64,000 bases of DNA from Actinomadura macra NBRC 14102 (GTDB lineage: Bacteria > Actinomycetota > Actinomycetes > Streptosporangiales > Streptosporangiaceae): assembly GCF_001552215.1 (NCBI RefSeq), contig NZ_BCQT01000026.1, positions 1-64,000 on the forward strand, in the 5' to 3' direction. The translations under genes were made by a program, and so were the position numbers. The notes under the pieces are model-generated. The model ran no database searches. It saw only the letters and a list, made by a program, of their open reading frames with translations, and was not told the origin of the DNA. Below are positions 32,804-40,709 of this stretch, piece after piece (position 1 is the first letter of the stretch; each line of letters begins with the position of its first letter).

Positions 32804-35068
32804 ATGGCCGACATCAACATCGCCGACGTCAAGACCGTCCGGATTCATCCGGCCATCGGAATCGCACGGGTCGGTGACAGCGACGAGTACTTCCTCGGTC
32901 CCGAGATTCCCGGTGCTCCCCCGGAGCCGTCCGGCGGCACCTTGGAGGCCAAGTTCAAGGACTCCCAGGGTCGCGTCAAACGGCAGGCCGCGCGGTTCCG
33001 GTGTTTCGGCTACGACGACAGCGGCGGATACACCGAGCTCACCGGAAAGGCCGAGGTGACCGTCGAGTGGGAGGTCACCCTGGCCAACAAGAAGGCCGCG
33101 GCCCTGGAGTTCCTGGGCGAGGACCGACGCAATCCCGGGCAGCCGGAGAACGATCTGATCATATCGCCGGGTGCCCGCGGCATCATCGGCCGGAAGACGA
33201 CGCAGCCACCGACCCCGGTCCCCTTCGACAACGGCCGGGTGCGCTTCGTGCAGGACAACATCCCGCACGAGATCAAGAACATCTATCTGGGCGAGCTGCG
33301 CACCGACGAGAACGGCTGTCTCCTGGTGCTGGGTGGCCGGGGTCTGTCGCAATCCCATCCGCGAGCCGATCAGGAGCTCTCGAGCGCGGCCAACAACGAC
33401 AACTGGTGCGACGACGTCTCCGACGGACCGGTCACGGCCAAGGTCACCGTCAAGGTGGACGGCACGGAGCGCGAGTTCACCGCGACACCGGCCTGGGTGA
33501 TCACCACTCCGCCGAAGTTCGCACCCGAGCTGGACAGCCCGACCACGCTGTGGGACCAGATCATCTACGCGTTCGGCGTCCAGGCGCCGGACCGGCCGTC
33601 CTACGTAAAGGACATCTATCCCGTCCTGCAGAGCCCACGTCTCATGAAAGCGGTGTACCAGGCCGCCAACGGACATCACGGCTGGCAACATCCCGTCACC
33701 GTCGAGGCCACCCGCAAGCGCATCTTCAGCAGGATCGGAAACCCCAGAGAGAACGGAACCGGCGGCGGCGGGAGCCTGATGCCCAGGCTGACCGGTCTCG
33801 ACAGGGAGTACCCCAGCCTCACCCCGCGGCAGTACACGGTCATGGAACGGTGGCGCAACGGCATCTTCGACAATGACTGGAAACCAGAATGGGGGAACGA
33901 CCGGCCGTCGTACGCGGACGCTCAGATCACGCCTGAGGGCCTGGACCGGGCCGCCTTGCACGCGTGCGTCGGCGCGTCGTTCGTTCCCGGCATCGAGGGC
34001 GGCGACTTTCTGATCCAGAAGGACGCCCAGGGAAAGCCCAAGAACTGGAAAGAGCCCTACACGTCACTTCGGTTCGCGGCGCATGTCAAGGCCGGCGACG
34101 TCACCGCCCGGATGGCGGTCCCCTGGCAAGCCGACTTCTATGCATGCGGTGACTCCTGGTGGCCGGTTCCGCGGCCGAACGAGGCCGTACCCAAGGGCGG
34201 AGGAGGCTACAAGGACTGGGCCAGGAATCTCGACCACGGCGGAGACATGGCAAGGAAGTGGCAGCAGCTGGGCTTCGTGCTGCGCACCAGCACCGGAGAG
34301 TTCGTCGAGGTGGCTCGCAGCCTGCCCGAGCGGACCAGGCGGGAGCTGACCCACTTCGCCTTCCCGGTCGAAACGGTCCCCTCGGGGGTGGAACCTCTCT
34401 GGCCGAGCTTGGAGCGGCTGGCCGCCGACCACGCTGACACCGCCGTGCTCTCCTTCGGGCAGGCCACGACCCAGAAGGAACAGACCCAGTCCTGGAGGCT
34501 CTGGCTGACCGAACTCGACGGGGAACTCACCGTGGAGATTCGTAGTACCGACCTCGACCGGCTGGAGATCAGGCTGGCTCCCCCGCTCGGCGCGAGCCTG
34601 GCCCCGGACGACTTCGGTGTCATCACCTCACGCCCGGACGGGCAGCGGCTGAAACTGCGGGTTGAACTGCCCCACCACGTCCACTCCGGTCGCTTTGCCC
34701 GGCAGGGCCTGTGGCGTGTCGACGTTCGCGCCGAGCAGGAGGTGATGTACCAGCTCACCGCCACGGCCAAGTCCTTGATCACCTTCCCCGCCGTGATGAC
34801 CGCCGCCCACGACGGTTCCATCAGCGCGAGCGTCGACTTCACCGGGACCCCGATCGAGAGCGGTGCCGCTGTCGTGCTGCCGCTATCGTCCGGGCGGGAG
34901 TTGCAGGAGGCCGTTCTCCACTCCGCCCCGGCTCCCCAGGCCGATCGGGTCGCCGGCCAGGTCGCCGTGAAGCAGGCCCAGTACCTGCGAGTCCAGGTCA
35001 CCGGGAAGTCGCCGATGGGGCATCCCTTCGTCCGGGAACGCCTGATGCGAACGGACGAGCTTCCTTGA
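32804..35068 (+). CDS. LodA/GoxA-like cysteine tryptophylquinone (CTQ) oxidase
   Basis: The 754-residue protein opens with the LodA-family start VKTVRIHPAIGIARVGDSDEYFLGPEIPG and has LWDQIIYAFGVQAPDRPSYVKDIYPVLQ near residue 255. The CTQ residues are visible: Cys388 in HACVGASFVPGIEGG and Trp453, second of the pair in GDSWWPVPRP. Their 65-residue spacing equals Cys516/Trp581 of LodA. The family oxidises amino acids, such as lysine epsilon-amine or glycine, releasing ammonia and hydrogen peroxide. About 300 residues follow Trp453, roughly 150 more than in LodA, forming a beta-rich extra domain. ATG 32804 follows GAGGGGC; ATG 32786 is an alternative. Confidence 0.88.
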   Translation: MADINIADVKTVRIHPAIGIARVGDSDEYFLGPEIPGAPPEPSGGTLEAKFKDSQGRVKRQAARFRCFGYDDSGGYTELTGKAEVTVEWEVTLANKKAAALEFLGEDRRNPGQPENDLIISPGARGIIGRKTTQPPTPVPFDNGRVRFVQDNIPHEIKNIYLGELRTDENGCLLVLGGRGLSQSHPRADQELSSAANNDNWCDDVSDGPVTAKVTVKVDGTEREFTATPAWVITTPPKFAPELDSPTTLWDQIIYAFGVQAPDRPSYVKDIYPVLQSPRLMKAVYQAANGHHGWQHPVTVEATRKRIFSRIGNPRENGTGGGGSLMPRLTGLDREYPSLTPRQYTVMERWRNGIFDNDWKPEWGNDRPSYADAQITPEGLDRAALHACVGASFVPGIEGGDFLIQKDAQGKPKNWKEPYTSLRFAAHVKAGDVTARMAVPWQADFYACGDSWWPVPRPNEAVPKGGGGYKDWARNLDHGGDMARKWQQLGFVLRTSTGEFVEVARSLPERTRRELTHFAFPVETVPSGVEPLWPSLERLAADHADTAVLSFGQATTQKEQTQSWRLWLTELDGELTVEIRSTDLDRLEIRLAPPLGASLAPDDFGVITSRPDGQRLKLRVELPHHVHSGRFARQGLWRVDVRAEQEVMYQLTATAKSLITFPAVMTAAHDGSISASVDFTGTPIESGAAVVLPLSSGRELQEAVLHSAPAPQADRVAGQVAVKQAQYLRVQVTGKSPMGHPFVRERLMRTDELP

Positions 35069-36183
35069 CAGTCCGGCCATCGACGGCCGACGTCGTCGTG
35101 GTCGGCGGAGGCCCGGCGGGTTCGGCGGTGGCCTGGCACCTGGCCACCGCCGGCGCCGCCGTCACCCTCGTCCACGATCACCGGGACCGGTGGCGGCCGG
35201 TGGGCCAGCAACTGTCGGCCGCCGCACGCCCCCTCCTCCAGACCATGGGCGTCCTGGACGCCGTCACCGCCGAATCCGTGCCCGTCCATGAAGCCCGCAG
35301 CGCCTGGGTGGGCCCAGAGATCGACTCCCGTCCCGCCATCATCAGCCCGTACGGCCCGCCGCTGGCCGTCGAGCGCCCCCGGCTCGACGTGCTGCTCCGC
35401 ACCACGGCCCAGGACGCGGGAGCCCACCTCGTCCGTGGTCATGCCCGCGCCTTCGGCGGCACTCATCGAGACAAGGCCACCGCGCAGCGCCCGGCCGGGG
35501 ATTCCTGGATCGTCGAGGACACGTCCGGAACTCACCACCGGGCTGGCCTGCTCGTCGACGCCACCGGCAGCAGCCGGGCCGTCTCCCGCACCGTCCTGCC
35601 CTGGACGTGCCATGATCGCCTGCGCTGCGCCGTATGGAAGGCCACGCCCGCCGATCCGGCGCCGCAGGCGTGGTCACTGGTCGAGGCCGTGCCCGACGGC
35701 TGGTGGTACACGGCGCCCGCCCCCGGGGCCGAGGTCGACCGGCTGACCGTCATGAGGGTCGGCGATCTCTCGGGGACGAACGAGATCCCCGGTCCCCCCG
35801 TGCACACCGCGCGGCGGCTGGGACGCCCGCTCCCCACCGCAGCCGACTACCGGATCGCGACCATCGGACATGCAAGCCCGCCCTGGGCTCCGAGGCTGAT
35901 CACCGTGGGTGACGCGGCCGTCGCGGTCGATCCGCTGTCGTCGTCCGGCCTGCACAACGCCCTCCGCCTGGCCGAACCCGCTGCCGCCGCCGCGCTCGCC
36001 CTGCTGGACGGCGACACAGGGCCCGCGCATCGATACGCGCAAAAGGTCCATGCCATCGCTGACGACCACCTGAACCAGCGCCGCCACTACCTGAAGCTCA
36101 CCGGGGCCTCCGATCCCTTCTGGACCCGACATAATCGCCCTGTTGCGGGTCCAGGCGTCCTTCATCCCGTACGGCACCGCTGA
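35065..36183 (+). CDS. LodB/GoxB-like FAD-dependent maturation flavoprotein
   Basis: A 372-residue flavoprotein with the FAD-binding start DVVVVGGGPAGSAVAWHLA, the LVDATGSSR motif near residue 165, and the halogenase/PHBH-type motif LITVGDAAVAVDPLSSSGLHNAL near 280. LodB proteins oxidise the tryptophan of the partner enzyme to build the CTQ cofactor, so this is the expected maturation partner. The only sensible start is TTG 35065, whose TTGA overlaps the oxidase stop; the next in-frame GTG would cut into the FAD motif. Coupling ensures it is made with the oxidase. Confidence 0.85.
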   Translation: MTVRPSTADVVVVGGGPAGSAVAWHLATAGAAVTLVHDHRDRWRPVGQQLSAAARPLLQTMGVLDAVTAESVPVHEARSAWVGPEIDSRPAIISPYGPPLAVERPRLDVLLRTTAQDAGAHLVRGHARAFGGTHRDKATAQRPAGDSWIVEDTSGTHHRAGLLVDATGSSRAVSRTVLPWTCHDRLRCAVWKATPADPAPQAWSLVEAVPDGWWYTAPAPGAEVDRLTVMRVGDLSGTNEIPGPPVHTARRLGRPLPTAADYRIATIGHASPPWAPRLITVGDAAVAVDPLSSSGLHNALRLAEPAAAAALALLDGDTGPAHRYAQKVHAIADDHLNQRRHYLKLTGASDPFWTRHNRPVAGPGVLHPVRHR

Positions 36184-36510
36184 CCAGGCGACCGACCGGC
36201 TCTTCCGCGACCCCGGCCACCGCGGCGTCCGTCCTTCCCCTCTCGTCCCGCCGACGGACCGCGCGTGATGTGAGCGCTCGGGCTCGCCGAGGCGGCAGGT
36301 CCGAGGACGTGGCGAGGGCGGCGAGTACAGCCTCGCTCATCCCTCGCAGGCCAAGAGTCTGAGGGGAGGACGGGCACGTTCCGCGAGCGAAGAAGGTCCG
36401 CCACCACGCCAGGAGGCCGTCGGACGCCCGGCGGCTCAACCAACGCACCCGCAAAGCGAGAAGCCCCAGCCCGCAGACTTCGACGGGCCGGGGCTCACAC
36501 TTCTCGGGGG
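36184..36510. other. Convergent intergenic region with no recognised gene
   Basis: These 327 bases separate the end of the oxidase cassette from the convergent DUF397 gene. The open frames here are arginine-rich shadows. Short GC-rich repeats exist, but no clean terminator hairpin was identified. Confidence 0.35.
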
Positions 36511-36948
36511 TCAGCCCAGGTCTAGACGTCCGTCCTTGACCCGACCTGCGAACGTCTGCCACGCGGCGGCTCCGAAGACGAGCTTCGGCCCGTCCGGGTC
36601 CTTCGAGTCCCGCACGGCAACCGCCGACGCCAAGTCCGCAACCTCGACACACGCCCCGCCGGTATCGGTACTGCGGCTGCTCCTCTGCCAATCTGCCACG
36701 GACACCGGAATCATGGGGGCAACCTCGATACATTGGCCGCCCGTGTGGTCACTGTGGCTGCTCTTGCGCCAGCCACCTGACATTGAGACGACTGCTCCAA
36801 CCTCAACACACGAGCCGCCCGAAGAGTCACTGTGGGTGCTCTTGCGCCATCCCAGTAGCACCGACGCGTTCTCGGCGCACTGACCGCCTGCGTTGTCACC
36901 GTGCCTGCCCTTGTACCCTTGCGCAAAGGGCACACTCTGTGCGCTCAT
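36511..36948 (-). CDS. Expanded DUF397 protein with four N-terminal-motif repeats
   Basis: A usual DUF397 protein is about 60-70 residues: one W-x-x-SSxS...GGxCVEVA motif followed by a short strand region. This 145-residue product carries that motif four times at about 26-residue spacing: YKGRHGDNAGGQCAEN, WRKSTHSDSSGGSCVEV, WRKSSHSDHTGGQCIEV and WQRSSRSTDTGGACVEV. Only the last is followed by the normal C-terminal part (AVRDSKDPDGPKLVFGAAAW). DUF397 proteins are small partners of XRE regulators in actinomycetes and act in development or as antitoxin-like pairs. Its ATGA overlap with the XRE gene stop shows coupling. Confidence 0.88.
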   Translation of the reverse strand: MSAQSVPFAQGYKGRHGDNAGGQCAENASVLLGWRKSTHSDSSGGSCVEVGAVVSMSGGWRKSSHSDHTGGQCIEVAPMIPVSVADWQRSSRSTDTGGACVEVADLASAVAVRDSKDPDGPKLVFGAAAWQTFAGRVKDGRLDLG

Positions 36949-37772
36949 AGGCTCTCCAAGATCGTATGGAGCATGTTCAGGGAGTCGTCAGTAGCCAGCG
37001 CTGCGCCCCTGATCAAGTCGAAACTTACCTCATACTCCCGGACAGCGTTCGGGTGATCGATGATCTGTCCGCCGACATAACCACCGACGTGCACGACATC
37101 GGAGTCATCTCGAAAGCTCATGATCGTAAATGCTCCCGCCAGCCCCGCATATGCACCCTTGGCAGTGGGGACGATCTGAAGAGTTACGTGCGGCAGCTCC
37201 GCCACGGAGATGAGATGCTGAACCTGCCCTCCCATCACATCCGCGTTTCCGACCGGTCGACGGATCGCACCCTCGTCAAAGATCGCGACGATGTGCGGCG
37301 GTGTCGCACATTTGAGGATGGACTGCCTCTCCATCCTGGTAGCGACCAACTGCTCAACAGCCTCGGATGCCTTGCCCAGCCTCAGTACCTCGTAGGCGTA
37401 CTCGGGCGTCTGAAAGAGTCCGGTGATGACCATGGCCTCAAAGATGTGCATTAGATCGGCCTTGGCCTCTCGCTCGATGAAGTCGGGGAAACCTGGTGGC
37501 AGCACGGCGAGGCGCCCGAAGCGCTGGGTCCACTCCCAGATGCGGTAGAACGTCCCATTGGTCTTGAAGCAGGTGTCGCAGTCCTTGGCGAAGTCCTCAG
37601 AAGGACCGTTTTGGCCAGACTCGATCTGACCGATCCATTGAGGGGTGTATCCGAGCTTTTCGGCGAGTTGTGGCCGGGATAGGCCGACGGATTCTCGATG
37701 TGCACGCAGCTCGGCACCGAAGTATTCGACCGGAGAGGAAGGGACACCCGGGTCACGGGGACGGCGTGGCAT
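36945..37772 (-). CDS. XRE-family regulator with DUF5753 (Scr1-like) domain
   Basis: The 275-residue protein has an N-terminal helix-turn-helix (ELRAHRESVGLSRPQLAEKL, then GYTPQWIGQIESG, residues 20-60) and a C-terminal DUF5753 sensor region (EREAKADLMHIFEAMVITGLFQTPEYA through HVGGYVGGQIIDHP). This is the standard partner of DUF397 proteins in Streptomyces and relatives; these pairs regulate development, antibiotic production or behave like toxin-antitoxin sets. ATG 37772 (MPRRPRDPG) matches the family start. The frame upstream to 38015 overlaps the divergent promoter and is not taken. Confidence 0.9.
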   Translation of the reverse strand: MPRRPRDPGVPSSPVEYFGAELRAHRESVGLSRPQLAEKLGYTPQWIGQIESGQNGPSEDFAKDCDTCFKTNGTFYRIWEWTQRFGRLAVLPPGFPDFIEREAKADLMHIFEAMVITGLFQTPEYAYEVLRLGKASEAVEQLVATRMERQSILKCATPPHIVAIFDEGAIRRPVGNADVMGGQVQHLISVAELPHVTLQIVPTAKGAYAGLAGAFTIMSFRDDSDVVHVGGYVGGQIIDHPNAVREYEVSFDLIRGAALATDDSLNMLHTILESL

Positions 37773-37925
37773 GGCAGCTCTCCAAGATCCGAAGTCGGGG
37801 CGGCTTTCTAGTCGCACTGGAGGGGTTTCCCTCGCTGGCTTTCTCTCTCTTCCTGACGATAACCCGATCACTGCATGATGTGGAGCGATAACAGAGAGAA
37901 ACCGCAGTGAGAATTCGGGGTGATC
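37773..37925. promoter_or_regulatory. Divergent promoter of the XRE module
   Basis: This 153-base AT-richer stretch separates the XRE gene from two small plus-strand genes. CGATAAC occurs twice in direct orientation (37857-37863 and 37886-37892, 29 bases apart). It may be the XRE binding element. Confidence 0.4.
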
Positions 37926-38183
37926 ATGAACACGCCCATCAACCCCGCCGACCAGGCGTTGGCGCAGCTCCGCCACGACTTCCAAGGACATCGGATCTGG
38001 CGTGCGACACGCCAAGGCGGACTACTCGGCGACTGGGTCGCCACTCTGCACGACCCTAATGCCGGTGTAGAAGCGACCGTCGTACGTGACAGCGCGGAAG
38101 AGCTTCGCGAGGCTCTCACCACCGAACGCAGTCGCGTGATAGGCCGCGCAACCGGTCAACCCAGTAAGTGGGAGCGCTTCTAA
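37926..38183 (+). CDS. Small hypothetical protein, 85 residues
   Basis: I do not recognise a named family. The protein has ADQALAQLRHDFQGHRIWRA, then GDWVATLHDPNAGVEATVVRD and a helix AEELREALTTERSRV. Small proteins of this build are frequent beside XRE/DUF397 modules in actinomycetes, where they seem to be accessory proteins of the module. ATG 37926 is preferred over GTG 37920. Its TAA stop is followed directly by the GTG of the next gene, so the two are coupled. Confidence 0.65.
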   Translation: MNTPINPADQALAQLRHDFQGHRIWRATRQGGLLGDWVATLHDPNAGVEATVVRDSAEELREALTTERSRVIGRATGQPSKWERF

Positions 38184-38753
38184 GTGAGATGGGTCGAACC
38201 GAAGAGCTGGAACTCCGCGTTCCCCGCACCGTCCATTACGGTCCATCTCGACCGACTTGCACAAGAATGCGTTCGGGCGGGGTGGAAAGTCGTCCCTCTC
38301 TACGCCGAGTTACACCCGCTCCTCCGCGTCCTCCATCCGGCTGTGCCCCACTTCGGAGAGAGCATCACACTCGTCCCCGGATCGACGTCCGGCATCTGGT
38401 GGTACCGGTCGAGCACAGGCGAGGACCTGGCCCCGCACGACAACCCAACTCAGGCGGCAGCGAAGATCACACGAAGACTCGCCCCGTACGTCACGGCCGC
38501 GCTTGCGGCCAGGGCACACCGCCACCAGGCGACGGACGCATCTCGTCCGACTTCCCCGCCTGAGCTTGCTCCATCCCACCCGGTGACGGTCTCGGAGCTA
38601 CAAGAGCAGTACCCCGGCGTCGTCTGCTGGTGGGGCCTCGCCACCTGCGAGTGGTGGGCACTCATTCCCGATGGGATGCAATGGAAGATCGTCAACGCAT
38701 CCACTCCCGACGGCCTCATCCACGCCGTCGTCAGGACCTGCTCCGGCAGGTAG
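38184..38753 (+). CDS. Hypothetical protein, 189 residues, module partner
   Basis: No family was recognised. The protein begins MRWVEPKSWNSAFPAPSITVH and has GIWWYRSSTGEDLAPHDNPTQAAAKI near residue 70, a hydrophilic Ala/Pro linker, and a second tryptophan-rich part with YPGVVCWWGLATCEWWALI. The two halves look like two related small sensor-like folds of the sort found next to XRE genes. GTG 38184 begins immediately after the preceding stop codon. A strong hairpin follows the stop. Confidence 0.6.
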   Translation: MRWVEPKSWNSAFPAPSITVHLDRLAQECVRAGWKVVPLYAELHPLLRVLHPAVPHFGESITLVPGSTSGIWWYRSSTGEDLAPHDNPTQAAAKITRRLAPYVTAALAARAHRHQATDASRPTSPPELAPSHPVTVSELQEQYPGVVCWWGLATCEWWALIPDGMQWKIVNASTPDGLIHAVVRTCSGR

Positions 38754-38764
38754 CCCAGTCGTCG

Positions 38765-38813
38765 CGTGGCGGGGAGGGTTTCCGTCCTTCCCTTTCCTTC
38801 CCCGCCACGCGGC
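38765..38813. terminator. Long GC-rich hairpin between convergent genes
   Basis: CGCGTGGCGGGGA (38765-38777) and TCCCCGCCACGCG (38801-38813) are perfect 13-base complements around a 23-base pyrimidine-rich loop. It lies just after the plus-strand gene ending at 38753 and before the convergent fragment ending at 38851, so it can stop transcription from both sides. Confidence 0.65.
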
Positions 38814-38850
38814 TTCCACGTGCCAGGGACCGGCCCGCATATTGCGGCAG

Positions 38851-39282
38851 TCAGCCTTTGAGATCCTGCTCCGACAACTCGTACCGGCTGAGCTGTTCGT
38901 TGAGGAAGGTCTCGAACTCCTCGGCCGGGACACCCTCCCACTCCGCGTCGTACTCACCGTGCCACTGCTTCACCCACGGCAGGACCTCAAGAAGGCCAGC
39001 CAGCAACGGCGTCAGCTTCTCCGCACCCCACGCCCCTACCTCGGCCCGGTCGTTGACGAGGTTGGCGAGGGCCTGTGCCTGATCTTTGTGGTCCCAGCCG
39101 GCCCACCCGATGAGCAATGCGTCATCCGCGTCCGGGCTCGCCCCCGGGTACGAGATGAACCGCTCCTTCGGCACGTCCAGCTTCCCGCGCTGCGACCAGA
39201 ACGAGGGCTTCTTGAAGTCCTTCGGCGCATACTTGGGCGGCACGGCGGTGTCGAGGCGCGTCGGCCCCGCTGAACCCGCTGC
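38851..39282 (-). pseudogene. BREX-2 PglX C-terminal fragment (DUF7008 region)
   Basis: The frame is open from a stop at 39285-39283 to 38851 and encodes about 143 residues matching only the extreme C-terminus of PglX, the adenine-specific DNA methyltransferase of the Pgl/BREX-2 phage-defence system. Marks are FWSQRGKLDVPKERFISYPG and IGWAGWDHKDQAQALANLV. An intact PglX has around 1,200 residues, so more than 1,000 are missing, and no other pgl/brx genes are in the window. GTG 39243 could start a 130-residue product. I read it as a remnant left after deletion or recombination. Confidence 0.7.
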
Positions 39283-39297
39283 TCACCTCACGGCGGC

Positions 39298-39754
39298 CTA
39301 CACGTCGATCGTGACGCCGTAGGTCTCCAACCAGGTGTTGAGCCAGAGTGGGACCTCCAGCGGGATCCGCGTGACCTGCGTGCTGGCCTCGCTTACGGGC
39401 GACTCCAGCAGCGCGCGTACCCGGGACAGGTCCAGCAACGGCAGGATCGGGGCGTCCCCGCCGGACACGACCTCGGTCAGCTTGTCGCGGAGGTTCTTCT
39501 CATAGCCGGAGTCCTGCGTGCTCGGATAGGGGGCCTTCACCCGCTGGACGATCGAGTCGGGCAGCAACTCGCGGCCTGCGGCGCGCAGCAGGCTCTTCTC
39601 GCGGCCGTCGAACGTCTTCGTCGACCAGGAAACGTTGAAGACGTACTCGACCAGGCGATGATCGCAGAACGGCACACGCACTTCGAGTCCGACCGCCATG
39701 CTCATGCGGTCCTTGCGGTCGAGCAGGGTGTTCAGGAAGCGGGTGAGGTTGAGG
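39298..39754 (-). pseudogene. Asparagine synthetase (AsnB) C-terminal fragment
   Basis: The frame encodes the last part of a glutamine-dependent asparagine synthetase: LNLTRFLNTLLDRKDRMSMA, then GLEVRVPFCDHRLVEYVFNV, the REKSLLRAAGRELLP helix and KAPYPSTQDSGYEKNLRDKL. Similarity stops abruptly at about 39752. The glutaminase domain and most of the synthetase domain, more than 450 residues, are absent. An internal ATG at 39705 could give a 135-residue peptide without an active site. It abuts the PglX fragment on the same strand, with only about 15 bases between them. Confidence 0.78.
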
Positions 39755-39904
39755 TCACCGGTACGCCTCCGCGATCAGCGGACGGTGCCGCGCCACGTCC
39801 TCGACCGTGAGGGACGGTCCGGCCCGCAACCGGATGATCGATTCGGCGATCTCCGCCGACCGGATCGACAGCATCGCCAGCGCTTGGCGAATGAGACCGG
39901 CCAT
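39755..39904 (-). CDS. Possible 49-residue ORF next to the AsnB fragment
   Basis: From ATG 39904 the frame encodes about 49 residues beginning MAGLIRQALAMLSIRSAEIA and ending VEDVARHRPLIAEAYR, with helical, non-shadow composition. Its stop falls exactly at the point where the AsnB similarity begins. It may be a small gene or another truncated piece brought next to AsnB by the same rearrangement. No family recognised. Confidence 0.3.
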   Translation of the reverse strand: MAGLIRQALAMLSIRSAEIAESIIRLRAGPSLTVEDVARHRPLIAEAYR

Positions 39905-40200
39905 CCCCCATCACCACGTCCGCCGAGGTGGCGTGCCTCCCCTTCGAGTCCGCCGTAGCCCATCTTGGCCGGTGCCGCACCTCGCCCCGCAAGGGCCATT
40001 ACCCGTCAACTCTCCCTGCCGGACGAGCCGCTGACCTGCGTGGAGACCAATGGCTGCACCAAGACGCCGCACCGCAGATCGGCGTAGGGGTGGATGTGGT
40101 CGGGGATGATGCCAGGCGCGATCCGCTCGCCCCACCACGGGGGCAGTGACACGCCGCGCCCTGCCCGATACCGTCCAGGCCCCGGAGGCTGACCTGGTAA
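39905..40200. other. Scar region with a further unidentified protein-like fragment
   Basis: On the minus strand a frame from about 40152 (GTG) to 40006 encodes PPWWGERIAPGIIPDHIHPY and a short tail of about 25 residues. Its composition looks like real protein, but it lacks a family match by eye and a ribosome site. It is probably another remnant in this rearranged stretch. Confidence 0.25.
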
Positions 40201-40617
40201 CTACAGGGATTCCTCACCAGCAGCAGGCATGACCATCTCAGCGGCCAGCGGGACCTCGGCTCCGGTCTTGCTGTAGCCGAGGGCCTCAACGATCAGGCCA
40301 TCGCGGACGCGCATGAGGTTCACACCACGCACCGAGTCGGCGGGACCTTCGCCGAAGCGATAACGCCAGCGGATCGTCGCCCGATCGCCGAGAACCACCA
40401 CATCCTCTGGCTCGAACTGGGAAGTGCGGTCCTCAGCGAGCGCCCGCCAGAACGCCAGACAGTCCTCTCGGCCTTCGTAGCGGGCGCCGTCGGGGGCCGG
40501 CTGGATCGCCTCCATCACACAGTCCGCGCCGATGAGGTCGATGAGGGCCGCCGGGTCGTGCTCGACGAAGGCGCGGTTGAAGCGGTCGATGACATCGGCC
40601 GTCGTTCGGACAGACAT
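40201..40617 (-). CDS. SnoaL-like nuclear transport factor 2 family protein
   Basis: A 138-residue cone-fold protein: ADVIDRFNRAFVEHDPAALIDLIGADCVME at the start, GREDCLAFWRALAED, the strand ATIRWRYRFGEGPADSVRGVNLMRVRDG and a C-terminal tail. This is the standard SnoaL-like / ketosteroid-isomerase-like layout used for small-molecule binding or isomerisation. It is divergent from a TetR gene across about 90 bases and is the obvious target of that regulator. Confidence 0.85.
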   Translation of the reverse strand: MSVRTTADVIDRFNRAFVEHDPAALIDLIGADCVMEAIQPAPDGARYEGREDCLAFWRALAEDRTSQFEPEDVVVLGDRATIRWRYRFGEGPADSVRGVNLMRVRDGLIVEALGYSKTGAEVPLAAEMVMPAAGEESL

Positions 40618-40709
40618 GAGACCCTCTCGATAGATAGAACATTCGGTCTATATCGAATCATATATCGACCGGTTGATCTACTCGTCAACCGATGGCAGCC
40701 TTGAGAGCC
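40618..40709. promoter_or_regulatory. Divergent promoter with candidate TetR operators
   Basis: This AT-rich stretch between the SnoaL-like and TetR genes holds ATTCG (40641-40645) and CGAAT (40654-40658) as an inverted repeat. An imperfect larger dyad pairs ATTCGGTCTATAT (40641-40653) with ATATATCGACCGGTT (to about 40673). Its low GC against the surroundings makes a double operator likely. Confidence 0.5.

Noticed and set aside
38851-39243. An intact BREX-2 phage-defence gene
   Set aside because: Only the extreme C-terminus of PglX is present and no pglW, pglZ, brxC or related genes are in the window.
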